Notes: generated by a model not told the origin, from the letters alone. A stretch of 43,726 nt of DNA from Bartonella tribocorum (GCF_002778015.1 NZ_NJPP01000002.1:69365-113090); one strand, 5' to 3'. Shown: positions 27,185 through 38,976, numbered from the stretch's first letter. Translations and numbers: made by a program.

Positions 27185-29083
27185 ATGAGACGTAATGAAA
27201 TGACAAAAACTGTATCATCAGATACAGGGAAAACTCTGCGCACACTTTATAATTTATGGCCTTATATGTGGCCGGCCGATCGGCGAGATCTAAAAATACG
27301 TGTATTATGGGCAATATTTTATCTTGTTTTGGCCAAGCTCGTTCTTATATCTGTACCATATTTCTTTAAATATTCTACGAATGTGCTTGATGCAAGCTTT
27401 CAGCTCCCTACATGGTTTCCATCCAGTTTGATTATTCCAATCATGCTTGTTTTGGCATATAATGTCGCTCGTATTATGCAGGCTGGATTAAATCAATTAC
27501 GCGATTCCCTTTTTGCTACTGTTGGTCAATACGCTGTTCGTCAATTAGCTTATAAAACCTTTGTACATATTCATGAGTTATCTTTACGATTTCATTTAGA
27601 ACGCCGAACTGGTGGGCTTTCTCGTGTGATTGAGCGTGGTACAAAAGGAATTGAAGTGATCGTAAGGTTCTCAATCCTCAGTACCGCACCGACAGTTTTA
27701 GAATTCATATTAACAGCGCTTGTATTTTATATAAGTTACGGATGGCACTATCTTCTCATTATTGTTGTAACGGTTTTTTTATATACCTTATTTACCATTA
27801 AGGCGAGTGATTGGCGTATTCGTATTCGGCAACAAATGAATACAGCAGATACTGAGGCAAATACGCGCGCTGTTGATTCTCTTTTGAATTTTGAAACGGT
27901 CAAATATTTTGGCAATGAAACTCTAGAAGCCGATCGTTTTGATGCTTCTATGGCAGGTTATGAAAAAGCCGCAACAAAGATTTGGACATCATTAAGCTGG
28001 CTTAATTTTGGTCAGGCTCTTATCTTTGGTCTTGGAATGACGATCATGATGCTGATGTCAGCTTATGAAGTTTTTTATAAGACACAAACTTTAGGAGATT
28101 TTGTTTTTATTAATGCCCTTTTAATGCAACTTTCCATTCCACTGAATTTTATTGGTTCAATTTATCGTGATGTTCGACAAGGTTTAACGGATATTGAAGC
28201 GATGTTTGATCTTTTAGATGTTCAGCAGGAGATCATTGATAAATCGAATGCTAAACCGTTAGAGATAAGCGATGGGACCATTCGTTTTCATCAGGTAAAG
28301 TTCTCTTATGATTCGACGCGTCAGATTCTCAGAGATATTGATTTTGAAGTCCCTGGGGGAAAAACAGTCGCCATTGTCGGTCCATCGGGTGCAGGTAAAT
28401 CAACCATTTCTCGATTACTTTTTCGCTTTTATGATGTTGAGGCCGGTTCTATCACAATTGACGGGCAGGATATTCGTGACATAACACAAAAAAGTCTACG
28501 TGAAGCGATCGGCATGGTCCCACAAGATACGGTGTTATTTAATGATACAATTGCCTATAATATTCGCTATGGGCGACCAAGTGCGACCGATGAAGAGATG
28601 CGCAAAGCTGCTGAAATGGCACAAATATCAAAATTTATTGAGATGTTACCGGAAGGTTTTCAGTCTATGGTAGGAGAGCGTGGTCTCAAATTATCAGGGG
28701 GTGAAAAACAACGTGTGGCTATTGCACGGACACTCTTAAAAGCTCCTCCACTTCTTATTTTAGATGAAGCAACTGCCGCTCTTGATACGGCGACGGAACA
28801 GGAAATTCAACAAGCATTGGATATTGTAAGCCGTGGACGTACAACATTAATTATTGCGCATCGTCTTTCTACGGTTATCAATGCTGATGAAATTTTGGTT
28901 CTTAAAAGTGGCCGTATTATTGAAAATGGGACGCATACAGAGCTCTTACGAAAAAAAGGTCTCTATGCTTCAATGTGGAATAAGCAGCTTGAGGCATCGC
29001 AAGCTGAAGAAAAATTACGTAAAATGCGTGAAGAAGATGAGACGGGTATTGTTAACCGCAAAAATAAAGTGGGAAAAATGTAA
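27185..29083 (+). CDS. Atm1-type ABC exporter (ABCB7/HMT family half-transporter)
   Basis: Inner-membrane homodimeric exporter; alphaproteobacterial Atm1 relatives move glutathione derivatives or metal-glutathione complexes. The 632 residues have an N-terminal membrane domain with about six helices (AIFYLVLAKLVLISVPYFFK onwards, NFGQALIFGLGMTIMMLMS) and a nucleotide-binding domain with Walker A GPSGAGKST, Q-loop MVPQDTVLFNDT, signature LSGGEKQR, Walker B LLILDEATAALD and H-loop IAHRLS. The Atm1 hallmark NFETVKYFGNE is present. ATG 27185 with TAAGGG upstream; ATG 27200 is an alternative. Given the heme locus in the window, a role in iron-sulfur or metal homeostasis is plausible but not shown. 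Confidence 0.92.
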   Translation: MRRNEMTKTVSSDTGKTLRTLYNLWPYMWPADRRDLKIRVLWAIFYLVLAKLVLISVPYFFKYSTNVLDASFQLPTWFPSSLIIPIMLVLAYNVARIMQAGLNQLRDSLFATVGQYAVRQLAYKTFVHIHELSLRFHLERRTGGLSRVIERGTKGIEVIVRFSILSTAPTVLEFILTALVFYISYGWHYLLIIVVTVFLYTLFTIKASDWRIRIRQQMNTADTEANTRAVDSLLNFETVKYFGNETLEADRFDASMAGYEKAATKIWTSLSWLNFGQALIFGLGMTIMMLMSAYEVFYKTQTLGDFVFINALLMQLSIPLNFIGSIYRDVRQGLTDIEAMFDLLDVQQEIIDKSNAKPLEISDGTIRFHQVKFSYDSTRQILRDIDFEVPGGKTVAIVGPSGAGKSTISRLLFRFYDVEAGSITIDGQDIRDITQKSLREAIGMVPQDTVLFNDTIAYNIRYGRPSATDEEMRKAAEMAQISKFIEMLPEGFQSMVGERGLKLSGGEKQRVAIARTLLKAPPLLILDEATAALDTATEQEIQQALDIVSRGRTTLIIAHRLSTVINADEILVLKSGRIIENGTHTELLRKKGLYASMWNKQLEASQAEEKLRKMREEDETGIVNRKNKVGKM

Positions 29084-29184
29084 TCTATATCTTTATATGG
29101 AGTGATTGATTTAATAGATAAAAAGAGACAAGGGGAACAAAAAGATTTATTACTTGTTTAAGTTTACGATGAATAGGAAATTAT

Positions 29185-29883
29185 ATGAGTATTCTGCAAT
29201 CTGTCCATAATAGCTTTGTGCCGATCCATAAAGAAGGCTATCCTTTTATTGTAGCGTTTTTTGTTATTTCGCTCATTCTTGGTTGGATATGGAGTCCATT
29301 ATTTTGGTGTGGTCTTATTCTTACAGTGTGGTGTATATACTTTTTCCGTGATCCAGATCGTGTGATCCCTTTGAATTCAAATTGGGTTATGTCGCCTGCA
29401 GATGGGCGCATTTCATTTGTGGAATCCTGTATTCCACCTGAAGAATTAGGCTTAGGGAAAGATGAAATGACCCGTATCTCCATTTTTATGGATGTTTTTT
29501 CATGTCATATTAACCGTATTCCTATCAGTGGTACAGTAGAGTCTATCGTTTATCATCCAGGTCGGTTTACCAATGCGGAGTTTGATAAGGCCAGTCAGTT
29601 TAATGAACGGAATGGAGTGGTCATTGATAGCAAGCATGGAAAAATTGGTATCGTACAAATCGCGGGGATGTTTGCCCGTCGGATTGTTTGTTGGTCAAAA
29701 GAAAACGATGCTGTTATCACAGGAGAGCGATTTGGATTGATTCGTTTTGGTTCTCGCCTTGATATTTATATACCCACTGCAATGAAATTGCGTGTTACGG
29801 TTGGACAAACAGCTATTGCTGGAGAGACAGTTTTGGGTTCTTTTGATGATAAGAGTGCTATAACGGACTTCAGATACGATTAG
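29185..29883 (+). CDS. psd: Phosphatidylserine decarboxylase proenzyme
   Basis: Decarboxylates phosphatidylserine to phosphatidylethanolamine. The 232-residue short-type enzyme has two membrane segments near the N-terminus ([20 protein letters not shown]), [31 protein letters not shown] and, near the C-terminus, [16 protein letters not shown]. Self-cleavage before the Ser of FGS would create the pyruvoyl cofactor. Its stop is 9 bp before pssA, so the two enzymes of phosphatidylethanolamine synthesis form an operon. Confidence 0.96.
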   Translation: MSILQSVHNSFVPIHKEGYPFIVAFFVISLILGWIWSPLFWCGLILTVWCIYFFRDPDRVIPLNSNWVMSPADGRISFVESCIPPEELGLGKDEMTRISIFMDVFSCHINRIPISGTVESIVYHPGRFTNAEFDKASQFNERNGVVIDSKHGKIGIVQIAGMFARRIVCWSKENDAVITGERFGLIRFGSRLDIYIPTAMKLRVTVGQTAIAGETVLGSFDDKSAITDFRYD

Positions 29884-29892
29884 GACCGCACA

Positions 29893-30732
29893 ATGAAAAA
29901 TTTTTCGCCATTTTCTTCATTCAATCCTGAGGGGCAGCATGATGATATTGCAAATCGGCGGCGTTCACCTACATCAATGCGGTATGTTATTCCCAATATT
30001 ATTACTATTTTGGCCATTTGTGCAGGGATGAGCAGCATTCGTTTAGCTTTTGAGAATCGCTATGAGGCTGCGATTTTAATGGTGCTTTTGGCTGCAGTTT
30101 TAGATGGGGCTGATGGTCGTATTGCGCGTTTAATAGATGGGAGTTCATCTTTTGGGGCGCAGATGGATTCTCTTGCTGATGTTATAAATTTTGGTGTTAC
30201 TCCTGCACTTATTGTTTATTCCTTTATTTTGAATCAGGCATACCATATTGGTTGGGTTGCGGCTCTTGTTTATTGTGTTGCTTGTTGTTTGCGATTAGCG
30301 CGTTTTAATGTGATGTTGGAGAGCAACAATATACCTCAATGGCAGAAAAGTTATTTTGTTGGTGTTCCAACACCAGCAGGAGCGTTACTCCTTTTATTGC
30401 CTATGTATCTAGGCGCTCTTGGTTTGGTTCCCAGTTGGGGATGGGCCTTGTTTTTTAGTCTTTATACTGTAATTATTTCTTTTCTTTTGATTAGTCGTTT
30501 ACCCGTGTGGAACGCAAAGTCAATTGATCAAAATTTGAGACGTGATATCGTTATACCTTGCATGTTGGTCATCGTTATTTATGTGGGTTTTCTTGCAACT
30601 TACACATGGAAAACTTTATTGATTACAGCTGTTGGCTATATGATTTTTCTCCCCTGTAGTTTTGTCTCTTATAATAAACGCGCTGCTTTAGAAGAGAAAA
30701 AGGTTGACGCTAAAGCTATCCCAGAATCATAA
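29893..30732 (+). CDS. pssA: CDP-diacylglycerol-serine O-phosphatidyltransferase PssA
   Basis: Makes phosphatidylserine from CDP-diacylglycerol and serine; Psd then converts it. It carries the CDP-alcohol phosphotransferase signature D-G-x2-A-R-x8-G-x3-D-x3-D, seen as DGADGRIARLIDG, then SFGAQMDSLAD. About seven hydrophobic segments fill the 279 residues. The N-terminus (first 30 residues) is polar and charged, with RRSPTSMRYVIPNIITIL before the first helix. Lies 9 bp after psd. The stop faces a convergent SDR gene with a weak hairpin between. Confidence 0.95.
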   Translation: MKNFSPFSSFNPEGQHDDIANRRRSPTSMRYVIPNIITILAICAGMSSIRLAFENRYEAAILMVLLAAVLDGADGRIARLIDGSSSFGAQMDSLADVINFGVTPALIVYSFILNQAYHIGWVAALVYCVACCLRLARFNVMLESNNIPQWQKSYFVGVPTPAGALLLLLPMYLGALGLVPSWGWALFFSLYTVIISFLLISRLPVWNAKSIDQNLRRDIVIPCMLVIVIYVGFLATYTWKTLLITAVGYMIFLPCSFVSYNKRAALEEKKVDAKAIPES

Positions 30733-30741
30733 AGTGTTTCA

Positions 30742-30769
30742 TTTTTCTGTTGAGAAGCACAGGAAAAAG
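30742..30769. terminator. Possible bidirectional terminator between pssA and the SDR gene
   Basis: TTTTTCTGT and ACAGGAAAAA can pair with one bulge around a loop of nine bases. The A/T-rich outer stem could act from either side. It lies in the 69-bp convergent gap, which supports the call. Confidence 0.35.
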
Positions 30770-30801
30770 AGAGTTTCAACTATTTACGTTTCAGGTGATG
30801 A

Positions 30802-31553
30802 TTAATGAGGGGCATGATAATCCACAAACCGATTTTTACGGACATCAAAGAGTTTTCCAGTTTCCTTTAAATCAGGGGATAGCAAATGGATTATTTTTTT
30901 TGCAACCTCTTGTGGCGAGGGGAGTGTTTGTGGATCTTCTCCAGGCATAGCTTTAGCGCGCATGGCTGTGCGTGTGGCTCCAGGGTTGACACAATTAATC
31001 TTAATAGAGGTTTGTTTGAGTTCTTCTGCCCAACAGCGGGCAATCATTTCTAAGGCCGCTTTAGAGGCTGCATAAGCTCCCCAAAAAGGGCGTGCAACAT
31101 GCGCAACGCTTGATGACAACAGGATGGCGCGTCCAGCATCAGATTCACGTAGTAAAGGCTCAACGGTTTTTATTAAGCGCCATTGACTGAAAAGATTTAT
31201 TTGGAAGACATCTTCAAATACTGTGTTTTCTATATGCGCTATTGGTGAGAGTGTTCCAAGGATTCCTGCATTTGCAACGATAATATCAAGTTTTTTCCAG
31301 CGTTTGGCAATTGAGACAGCAAGAGTATCGATGTTTTCCATATGATGCAAATCCAGTGGAACGAGGGTTGCATGAGCCCCTTTTTCTCGGATTTTATTGT
31401 CCAATTCAGTAAGTCCACTAACTGTTCGTGCAAGAGCAATAATATGAGCGCCGCGTTCAGCAAGCTCGAGTGCCAAATAATAGCCAATGCCCCTTGATGC
31501 ACCAGTAACAAGTGCAACACGCCCATGGAGACTAAAATCACGTTTTGTCATCA

Positions 31554-31554
<1 letters not shown>
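30802..31554 (-). CDS. Short-chain dehydrogenase/reductase (SDR)
   Basis: NAD(P)-dependent oxidoreductase of unknown substrate. It has a Rossmann start VALVTGASRGIGYYLALELA (TGxxxGIG), NAGIL in IIVANAGILGTL, a Ser in LSSSVAHVARPF and the YxxxK pair in GAYAASKAALEMIARCW. C-terminal INCVNPGATRTAMRAKAMPG is also typical. 250 residues. The start is ATG-ATG at 31554, overlapping the last base of the purF stop, so it is coupled to purF; an SDR follows purF in many Rhizobiales. Its physiological role is not known to me. Confidence 0.9.
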
Positions 31555-33047
<1,493 letters not shown>

Positions 33048-33122
33048 ATTCTTTCAGTTGTGATAGAGAAGAATCATTAATACCACATTTTACATCGTTT
33101 AGTTCTCTTCCCTCCTAAAAAG

Positions 33123-33704
33123 CTATTCTCCATTTTTCAGAAGTGTCTTTTCATGAGAATTTTGTTTATGCGTATGTTTATCGCTGTCTTTAAACAAATT
33201 TTCCACCTTTTCGAGAACAGATCCAAGATCTTTTGGGAGTACTTCCCAAACTTTTTGTCCCAGTGAATCTAAAATAGGCCTCATTTTAGCATCTTTTAAC
33301 CAGTTCGCTTGGTGCTCCGGTTTAATTAAGGCATTAATCAGCAACATAGCGATGACCATAATCAGGAAACCGCGAAGGGCTCCAAAAATAAAACCAAGAG
33401 TGCGGTCTAGGATACCAATTCGACTATCAATAATAAAATCGGAGATTTTCATTGTAATAATTGAAGTAATAATGAGAACAATAATAAAAATTGTGACCAA
33501 TGTTGTGATCAATGCAATCATTTTATTAGAGAGGTATTGTTCAAAAAAAGGTAAGACAGGTTTGAATAAAAACAGTGTCGTAACAGCTGAAACTGCCCAA
33601 GAAATCAACGATAACACTTCACGTGAAAATCCTCGAAGCATAGCAAGAAAAGCGGACAACAGGATGATTAGTACGACAATTCCATCAAGGATTGTTATGA
33701 TCAT
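33123..33704 (-). CDS. cvpA: CvpA family membrane protein
   Basis: Inner-membrane protein named for a role in colicin V production; its precise function is unresolved. It has four hydrophobic segments: IITILDGIVVLIILLSAFLA at the start, then SLISWAVSAVTTLFLF, ALITTLVTIFIIVLIITSII and LRGFLIMVIAMLLINAL. The CvpA pattern LRGFSREVLSLISW and RTLGFIFGALRGFL is clear. The tail is hydrophilic and Lys/His-rich. ATG 33704 with AAGGAA is chosen over an upstream frame start (33752), giving 193 residues. The order cvpA-purF fits the family's usual setting. Confidence 0.9.
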   Translation of the reverse strand: MIITILDGIVVLIILLSAFLAMLRGFSREVLSLISWAVSAVTTLFLFKPVLPFFEQYLSNKMIALITTLVTIFIIVLIITSIITMKISDFIIDSRIGILDRTLGFIFGALRGFLIMVIAMLLINALIKPEHQANWLKDAKMRPILDSLGQKVWEVLPKDLGSVLEKVENLFKDSDKHTHKQNSHEKTLLKNGE

Positions 33705-33843
33705 TTGTTTGTTCCTTATACATAAATTTGTGTTCTTTAAGCCTATGTGCAAATATATTTTGTGATGCTATTTTTTATTCTTATAGCAAGGATATTTTGT
33801 ATTTTATAGAGTTTTTTCTATATTATTCGGTCTGTGGTGCGGA

Positions 33844-35220
33844 TCATTTTTTACTTGCGGTAAGAATAGCAACGAGTTCGGGAAGGTCGGAGAAAGTTTT
33901 TTGTTGAAAATTGAGCGACTTTATCATTTCGGTTGTTGTTGTGGGATGAAATGCCCCCTGAAATCCGAGTTTTTTTGCTTCATTGATGCGCTGTGCTGAA
34001 TGTGCAACAGCGCGTGTCGCTCCTGAAAGACTAACTTCACCAAAATATACATAATCCGTTGGCAAAGGGATATTGGCAAGAGAAGATATCAAAGCAGCGG
34101 CTACAGCTAAATCAGCAGCAGGTTCTGATATACGATATCCCCCTGCTACATTTAGATAAACATCGTGCTGTCCAAAGCGAATGCCGCAATGGGCTTCTAA
34201 AACGGCAAGAATCATAGAAAGACGATTTCCATCCCATCCGATAACCGCACGTCGTGGTGTTCCAAGGGAAGAAGGAGCAACAAGCGCTTGAATTTCTACC
34301 AATATCGGGCGTGTTCCTTCCATGCCTGCGAAAACCGCAGCGCCTGGTGCTTTTTCATTGCGTTCTCCTAAAAACAATTCGGATGGATTGATCACTTCGC
34401 GTAATCCCTTGTCAGACATTTCAAAGACACCAATTTCATCCGTTGGTCCGAAGCGATTTTTTACAGTTCTAAGAATGCGATAATGATGTCCTCCTTCCCC
34501 CTCAAAATAGAGAACGCCATCAACCATATGTTCAACGACTCGAGGACCAGCAATTTGGCCATCTTTTGTAACATGACCAACAAGAACAACAGCAGCCCCT
34601 GTTTTTTTAGCGAAGCGAATCATAGCCTGAGCACCAATACGGACTTGTGTGACAGTGCCGGGTGCTGAATCTGCTGTATCTGACCATAAGGTTTGAATCG
34701 AATCGATAATCACCATATCAAGGTTTTTATGCTCGCTTAAGGTTGCAAGAATATCTTCAACATTGGTTTCAGCAGCAAGTTTCACCTCTGTATTATGAGC
34801 GCCAAGCCTTTGCGCGCGCAGACAAATTTGCGCAATAGCCTCTTCACCTGAGACATAGATAATATGATGTCCTTTGCGTGATAAAGCAGCAGCTGTTTGT
34901 GTGAGCAATGTTGATTTTCCAATACCTGGATCACCACCAACAAGGAGTGCTGATCCACGGACAAAGCCCCCACCAGTAACACGATCAAGTTCAGCAATAC
35001 CAGAACAAATACGTGGAGCATTTTGGATTTCTCCAGAAAGAGAGGTAAGGGCAACGATGCGCCCTTTACGAGCATTTTGCTTAGGACCACTTCCTATGCC
35101 GCCATTTATATTTTCTTCAACAAGAGAATTCCATTCTCCACAGGCACTACATTTTCCTGCCCAACGAGAATGGACGGTCCCGCAATTTTGACAGATAAAT
35201 TGAAGTCGGTTCCGTACCAT
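33844..35220 (-). CDS. radA: DNA repair protein RadA (Sms)
   Basis: RecA-like ATPase that promotes branch migration in recombination. Domains in order: C4 zinc finger (CQNCGTVHSRWAGKCSACGEW), Walker A GGDPGIGKSTLL, the RadA-specific KNRFGPTDEIGVFEM, and a C-terminal Lon-like domain with the usual FGEVSLSGATRAV. 458 residues is normal. The start ATG at 35220 lies 6 bp after the dnaB stop with no strong ribosome site, suggesting coupling to dnaB translation. It precedes cvpA by 139 bp, in which cvpA may have its own promoter. Confidence 0.97.
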   Translation of the reverse strand: MVRNRLQFICQNCGTVHSRWAGKCSACGEWNSLVEENINGGIGSGPKQNARKGRIVALTSLSGEIQNAPRICSGIAELDRVTGGGFVRGSALLVGGDPGIGKSTLLTQTAAALSRKGHHIIYVSGEEAIAQICLRAQRLGAHNTEVKLAAETNVEDILATLSEHKNLDMVIIDSIQTLWSDTADSAPGTVTQVRIGAQAMIRFAKKTGAAVVLVGHVTKDGQIAGPRVVEHMVDGVLYFEGEGGHHYRILRTVKNRFGPTDEIGVFEMSDKGLREVINPSELFLGERNEKAPGAAVFAGMEGTRPILVEIQALVAPSSLGTPRRAVIGWDGNRLSMILAVLEAHCGIRFGQHDVYLNVAGGYRISEPAADLAVAAALISSLANIPLPTDYVYFGEVSLSGATRAVAHSAQRINEAKKLGFQGAFHPTTTTEMIKSLNFQQKTFSDLPELVAILTASKK

Positions 35221-35226
35221 AGTGAT

Positions 35227-36717
35227 TTAACCAATTTGTTCTGGAAGATAATTGCTATCTGCCAGATCACTAAAGCGTGTGAAATCAGATTGAAAGGCAA
35301 GGGATACGATTCCTGTCGGTCCGTGACGTTGTTTTGCAACAATAACATCAGCTTTTCCCATAATTTTATCCATTTCATCTTGCCATTTTTGATGTTCCAA
35401 AGTCCCTAATTTTGGTTCTTCATTTTTGAAGTAATATTCTTCGCGATAGACAAATAGAACAATGTCGGCATCTTGCTCAATAGAACCAGATTCACGCAAA
35501 TCTGAGAGTTGTGGGCGTTTATCTGTTCTGTTTTCGACTTGGCGCGAAAGCTGTGAAAGAGCAATAATAGGGATATTCAACTCTTTGGCTAAGGCTTTGA
35601 GCCCCGTCGTAATTTCCGTAATCTCTTGAACACGATTTTCAGATGAACGCTTTGAGCTACTTGTCATGAGTTGGATATAATCGATAATTAAAACATCCAA
35701 ACCATGTTGTCGCTTGAGACGCCGGGCACGGGCAGCCAGTTGCGTAATTGATATTCCCCCAGTTTGATCAATATAAAGGGGGGCCTTTTGGAGTTGGTTT
35801 ACTGCACGGATGATTTTTGAAAATTGTTCATCTGAAATATGACCACGCCGAATATCAGAAGAAGAGACTTCCGTTTGTTCAGAAATAATACGCGTTGCAA
35901 GCTGTTCTGAGGACATTTCAAGTGAAAAGAATCCTACAATGCCGCCTTCATTTTCTTCGGCATTACTATTATGATTATAAGCATTGGCAATATTAAAGGC
36001 AATGTTGGTTGCTAATGAAGTTTTCCCCATACCAGGGCGTCCCGCAAGGATAATTAAGTCTGATGCTTGTAATCCCCCCATTTTTTCGTCAAGTGTTTTA
36101 ATATGGGTTGCTATCCCTGATAATTGTGAAGAACGCCTTTTTGCAGCACTGGCCATATCAAGTGCTTTTTTGACAGCCTCATTAAAATTTTCAAATCCGC
36201 CTCCATATTTTCCTTTTTCTGCGAGCTCAAATAACTGATTTTCAATAGTTTCAATTTGTTGGATCGGCGAAAGCTCTACAGGGGCATCAAAGGCAGTATT
36301 GACAACTTGAGTTCCAAGGTTGATCAAAGATCGACGGATAAAAAGGTCGTAAATAACGCGTCCATAATCTTCAGCATTAATAATGGTGACCGCCTCCTTG
36401 GCTAAGCGAACAACATACTGGTAGACAGTAATATCTCCAATTTTCTCTTCCATTTGGATATGAGGCTTGATCGTAACCGGATCTACAAGTTTTCCTGTTT
36501 TAATAAGGTGAGATAAAACAGCATAAATCTTTTGATGCAACGGTTCAAAAAAATGCTCTGATTTTAAAAAATCCGAAACGCGGTCGAGAGAATCATTGTT
36601 GATAAAGATGGCTCCAAGTAATGCTTGTTCAGCTTCAATATTATGCGGAAGTTGCCGAAAAGAAGGGGGATCTTCTTTTTTCGAAGAGCTGATATTAACA
36701 ATGCTCGTTTCTTCCAT
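35227..36717 (-). CDS. dnaB: Replicative DNA helicase DnaB
   Basis: Hexameric fork helicase. The N-terminal domain begins with RQLPHNIEAEQALLGAIFIN; the RecA-like domain has Walker A GRPGMGKTSLATNIA, FFSLEMSSEQLATRII, IDYIQLM (Walker B) and LSQLSRQVENRTDKRPQLSD, LRESGSIEQDADIVLFVYRE. 496 residues with no intein. It is the first gene after a 543-bp spacer, and radA follows 6 bp later. In several alphaproteobacteria an alanine racemase gene lies between dnaB and radA; there is no room for one here. Confidence 0.97.
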   Translation of the reverse strand: MEETSIVNISSSKKEDPPSFRQLPHNIEAEQALLGAIFINNDSLDRVSDFLKSEHFFEPLHQKIYAVLSHLIKTGKLVDPVTIKPHIQMEEKIGDITVYQYVVRLAKEAVTIINAEDYGRVIYDLFIRRSLINLGTQVVNTAFDAPVELSPIQQIETIENQLFELAEKGKYGGGFENFNEAVKKALDMASAAKRRSSQLSGIATHIKTLDEKMGGLQASDLIILAGRPGMGKTSLATNIAFNIANAYNHNSNAEENEGGIVGFFSLEMSSEQLATRIISEQTEVSSSDIRRGHISDEQFSKIIRAVNQLQKAPLYIDQTGGISITQLAARARRLKRQHGLDVLIIDYIQLMTSSSKRSSENRVQEITEITTGLKALAKELNIPIIALSQLSRQVENRTDKRPQLSDLRESGSIEQDADIVLFVYREEYYFKNEEPKLGTLEHQKWQDEMDKIMGKADVIVAKQRHGPTGIVSLAFQSDFTRFSDLADSNYLPEQIG

Positions 36718-37260
36718 AATATTTTTCCACTAAAATTCTGAGTCTAGCTACTTTAGGCGATAAATTGAAGGATATACATCAAGAAAATAGAACTATAAAT
36801 CTTCATTTTAAGTTAAAATTACATTATTTTTAAAAACTCTCTTTTCGTTGCTCATTTATCATTCGCGTATTATTTTTATAATATGTTGTGATTTTTAAGG
36901 AGCCGTTTCAGCATTCTAAATTTAAGTATTTTTAAGTTACGTGATCTTAAAATATAAGTAGAATTTCTTTTCTATAATTGAAATGATTTTAGATCATATG
37001 AAGATATAATCAACTTACTGCTCATGAAATTTTTACCTTAAGGGTAGAACTTTAAATTACTTCTATGCTGGAAAATAAAAAACATTTCCTCTTAAGTAAT
37101 ATTATCATTTTTGGCATGAATATATTTAAATAAGATATTTCTAATTTTTAAAAAAAGCTGGTCCCACAAAAGCCATAAAATACTCAATTGTAAAGCATAA
37201 GTATTTTATGGCCAATATTTTAAATGGTAAAAGATATAAAACAGAAAGCAAAAGGAGCAA
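36718..37260. other. 543-bp A+T-rich spacer between rplI and dnaB
   Basis: No coding sequence. It holds the rplI terminator at its right end (37172-37212) and must carry the dnaB promoter and leader on the minus strand, though no single -35/-10 pair stands out in such A+T-rich DNA. CCTTAAGG lies near 37037. Confidence 0.65.
37172..37212 (-). terminator. Rho-independent-like terminator of the DUF2232-rplI unit
   Basis: Perfect 13-bp arms GCCATAAAATACT and AGTATTTTATGGC around a 15-base loop, 48 bp past the rplI stop. On the transcribed strand a TTTTG tract follows. The U-run is short, and the stem is A/T-rich except at its base. Confidence 0.6.
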
Positions 37261-37857
37261 TTAAGCTTCTTGATGAAAATTGTTTATATCGTTGTCATTA
37301 ATTTCTTCTGCCAATAATTCTTCCTGATCTTCTTCTAAGATTTTTTCTTGAATATTATATATTTCTTCAGCAAAAGTAAGAGTTTCACCTTCTGCTTGAC
37401 GTTGTGCTTCATTGGTGGAACGTGCAACGTTAATAACCACAGAAATTTGAACTTCAGGATGAAGGCTAAGAGTAATCGTGTGAAGACCGATCATTTTTAT
37501 TGGATGATTAAGTTCAATTTGATTTCGCCCAATAGAGAATCCTTCATCTGTTATGATTTCAGCAATATCGCGCGTTGACACAGATCCATAAAGTTGTCCT
37601 GTTTCACCAGCAGAACGAACAGCAATAAATGATTGACCATCAAGTTTTTCAGCAATTTTTTGTGCTTCACTTTTGCGTTCAAGATTACGTGTTTCAAGTT
37701 GTGCACGTTGGATCTCAAAATGCTTTTTATTAGCTTCATTTGCGCGTAAAGCTTTACCTTGAGGCAAGAGAAAATTACGTGCATAACCATCTTTCACTGA
37801 GACAATATCACCCATCTGACCAAGACGAGGAATGCGCTCAAGTAGAATAATATTCAT
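37261..37857 (-). CDS. rplI: Large-subunit ribosomal protein bL9
   Basis: Binds 23S rRNA near the L1 stalk. The N-terminal domain starts [20 protein letters not shown] with [20 protein letters not shown], the classical L9 signature; a connecting helix and the C-terminal domain ([29 protein letters not shown]) follow. The protein is 198 residues against about 150 in E. coli, because of a roughly 45-residue acidic tail rich in Glu, Asp and Asn, which occurs in Rhizobiales. AAGGAAAA lies before the ATG. It is 25 bp downstream of the DUF2232 gene. Confidence 0.97.
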   Translation of the reverse strand: MNIILLERIPRLGQMGDIVSVKDGYARNFLLPQGKALRANEANKKHFEIQRAQLETRNLERKSEAQKIAEKLDGQSFIAVRSAGETGQLYGSVSTRDIAEIITDEGFSIGRNQIELNHPIKMIGLHTITLSLHPEVQISVVINVARSTNEAQRQAEGETLTFAEEIYNIQEKILEEDQEELLAEEINDNDINNFHQEA

Positions 37858-37882
37858 AGTTTTTCCTTTCGAACAAATAAAT

Positions 37883-38863
37883 TTAGGGAAGTTTTTTGTG
37901 TGATTGAAAGTTGTATTGAATAGCAGCCCAAATCCCCATCAAAATTATCAATAAAGAAATAGGTGGTAAGAAAACGACAGTTAACATAGCAAGATAAACA
38001 AGAAAAAGTATAATAATCCGACCGTTAACCCCTTTTGTAATATTGTGAAGATATGCTAAACCGCTAATTGATATGATAACAGTATAGGCGGAGCTAAAGA
38101 CACATGTCCCCAAATTAAGAGAACTATTCAATTCAGTCATTGACGCGATAGAAACAGCGATGAAAATAACAATTCCAGAAATTGGAAGGCGAAAAGTTGC
38201 ACTCCAATCATCTCGAGGTCTTTTCAGCCATTTCATATATCGGGCTGTTATTATTGAGAAATAAAGATTACCAATGAGAAAAATAAAACTATAAACTGTT
38301 AGAGCGATAGCAGCTAAAGTTACGGCATGCGCCATTAAAAACTCACGAATATTAAGTGTATCATCTTCTTTGAATGACTGCAATTGTTGTAGAGTTTGTA
38401 CGATGTTTTCAATAATTTTTTTTGCAATAAGAGGAGTGTCTGGAGCAGCTTTCACATAGAGTCCAATGAAAGTAACTATAAGCGCAATAAAGTTGGTTAA
38501 ATGAAAAATAACCGATGATAATGGATACCATATCAGTGTGTTCTCTTTTTGTGCTGGTCGCGCAAGTCCAAGAAGCCAAGAGGCATAAACAGCAGGAAGA
38601 AAAGATAACAGCATAAGCCCGAGAGCAATATAGATATCAGTGGCTATGACAAAAATAACAGTCGCACTTATTAAGGCAACGAAGCTGGCAAAAGTTCCTT
38701 GAGCAAAGGCAACAATAAAAATTGGCAATGAAAGAAAGTAGCCAAGAAGAAGAGAAAAAGCGGGAGCGATATTGGCAACACTGAAGATTGCCATTCCTAT
38801 CACAACAGCAAACAATCCAGCTAAAACACCGGTTAATATCTCATAAGTACGATTTGTTTTCAT
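37883..38863 (-). CDS. DUF2232 membrane protein
   Basis: Multi-pass membrane protein of unknown function. The 326 residues contain about eight hydrophobic segments, beginning [20 protein letters not shown]. Further parts are [20 protein letters not shown] and [20 protein letters not shown]. The location between rpsR and rplI is the standard place for this family in Rhizobiales. A clean hairpin after rpsR separates it from the S6/S18 genes, and rplI starts 25 bp later, so it probably forms a unit with rplI. Nothing in the sequence shows a catalytic site. Confidence 0.85.
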   Translation of the reverse strand: MKTNRTYEILTGVLAGLFAVVIGMAIFSVANIAPAFSLLLGYFLSLPIFIVAFAQGTFASFVALISATVIFVIATDIYIALGLMLLSFLPAVYASWLLGLARPAQKENTLIWYPLSSVIFHLTNFIALIVTFIGLYVKAAPDTPLIAKKIIENIVQTLQQLQSFKEDDTLNIREFLMAHAVTLAAIALTVYSFIFLIGNLYFSIITARYMKWLKRPRDDWSATFRLPISGIVIFIAVSIASMTELNSSLNLGTCVFSSAYTVIISISGLAYLHNITKGVNGRIIILFLVYLAMLTVVFLPPISLLIILMGIWAAIQYNFQSHKKLP

Positions 38864-38976
38864 TTATTGCTGTCCTGCTTTCAGCAGTTAGAGGCATGTC
38901 ACTGTCTCAACTTTTATATTTAAGTGCTTAATATAAAATAAAATATAATAAGCTATTTTTCTCACTATACAAGAAA

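Noticed and set aside
30750-30950. 66-codon plus-strand ORF after pssA
   Set aside because: Mostly antisense to the SDR gene, which has full family motifs.
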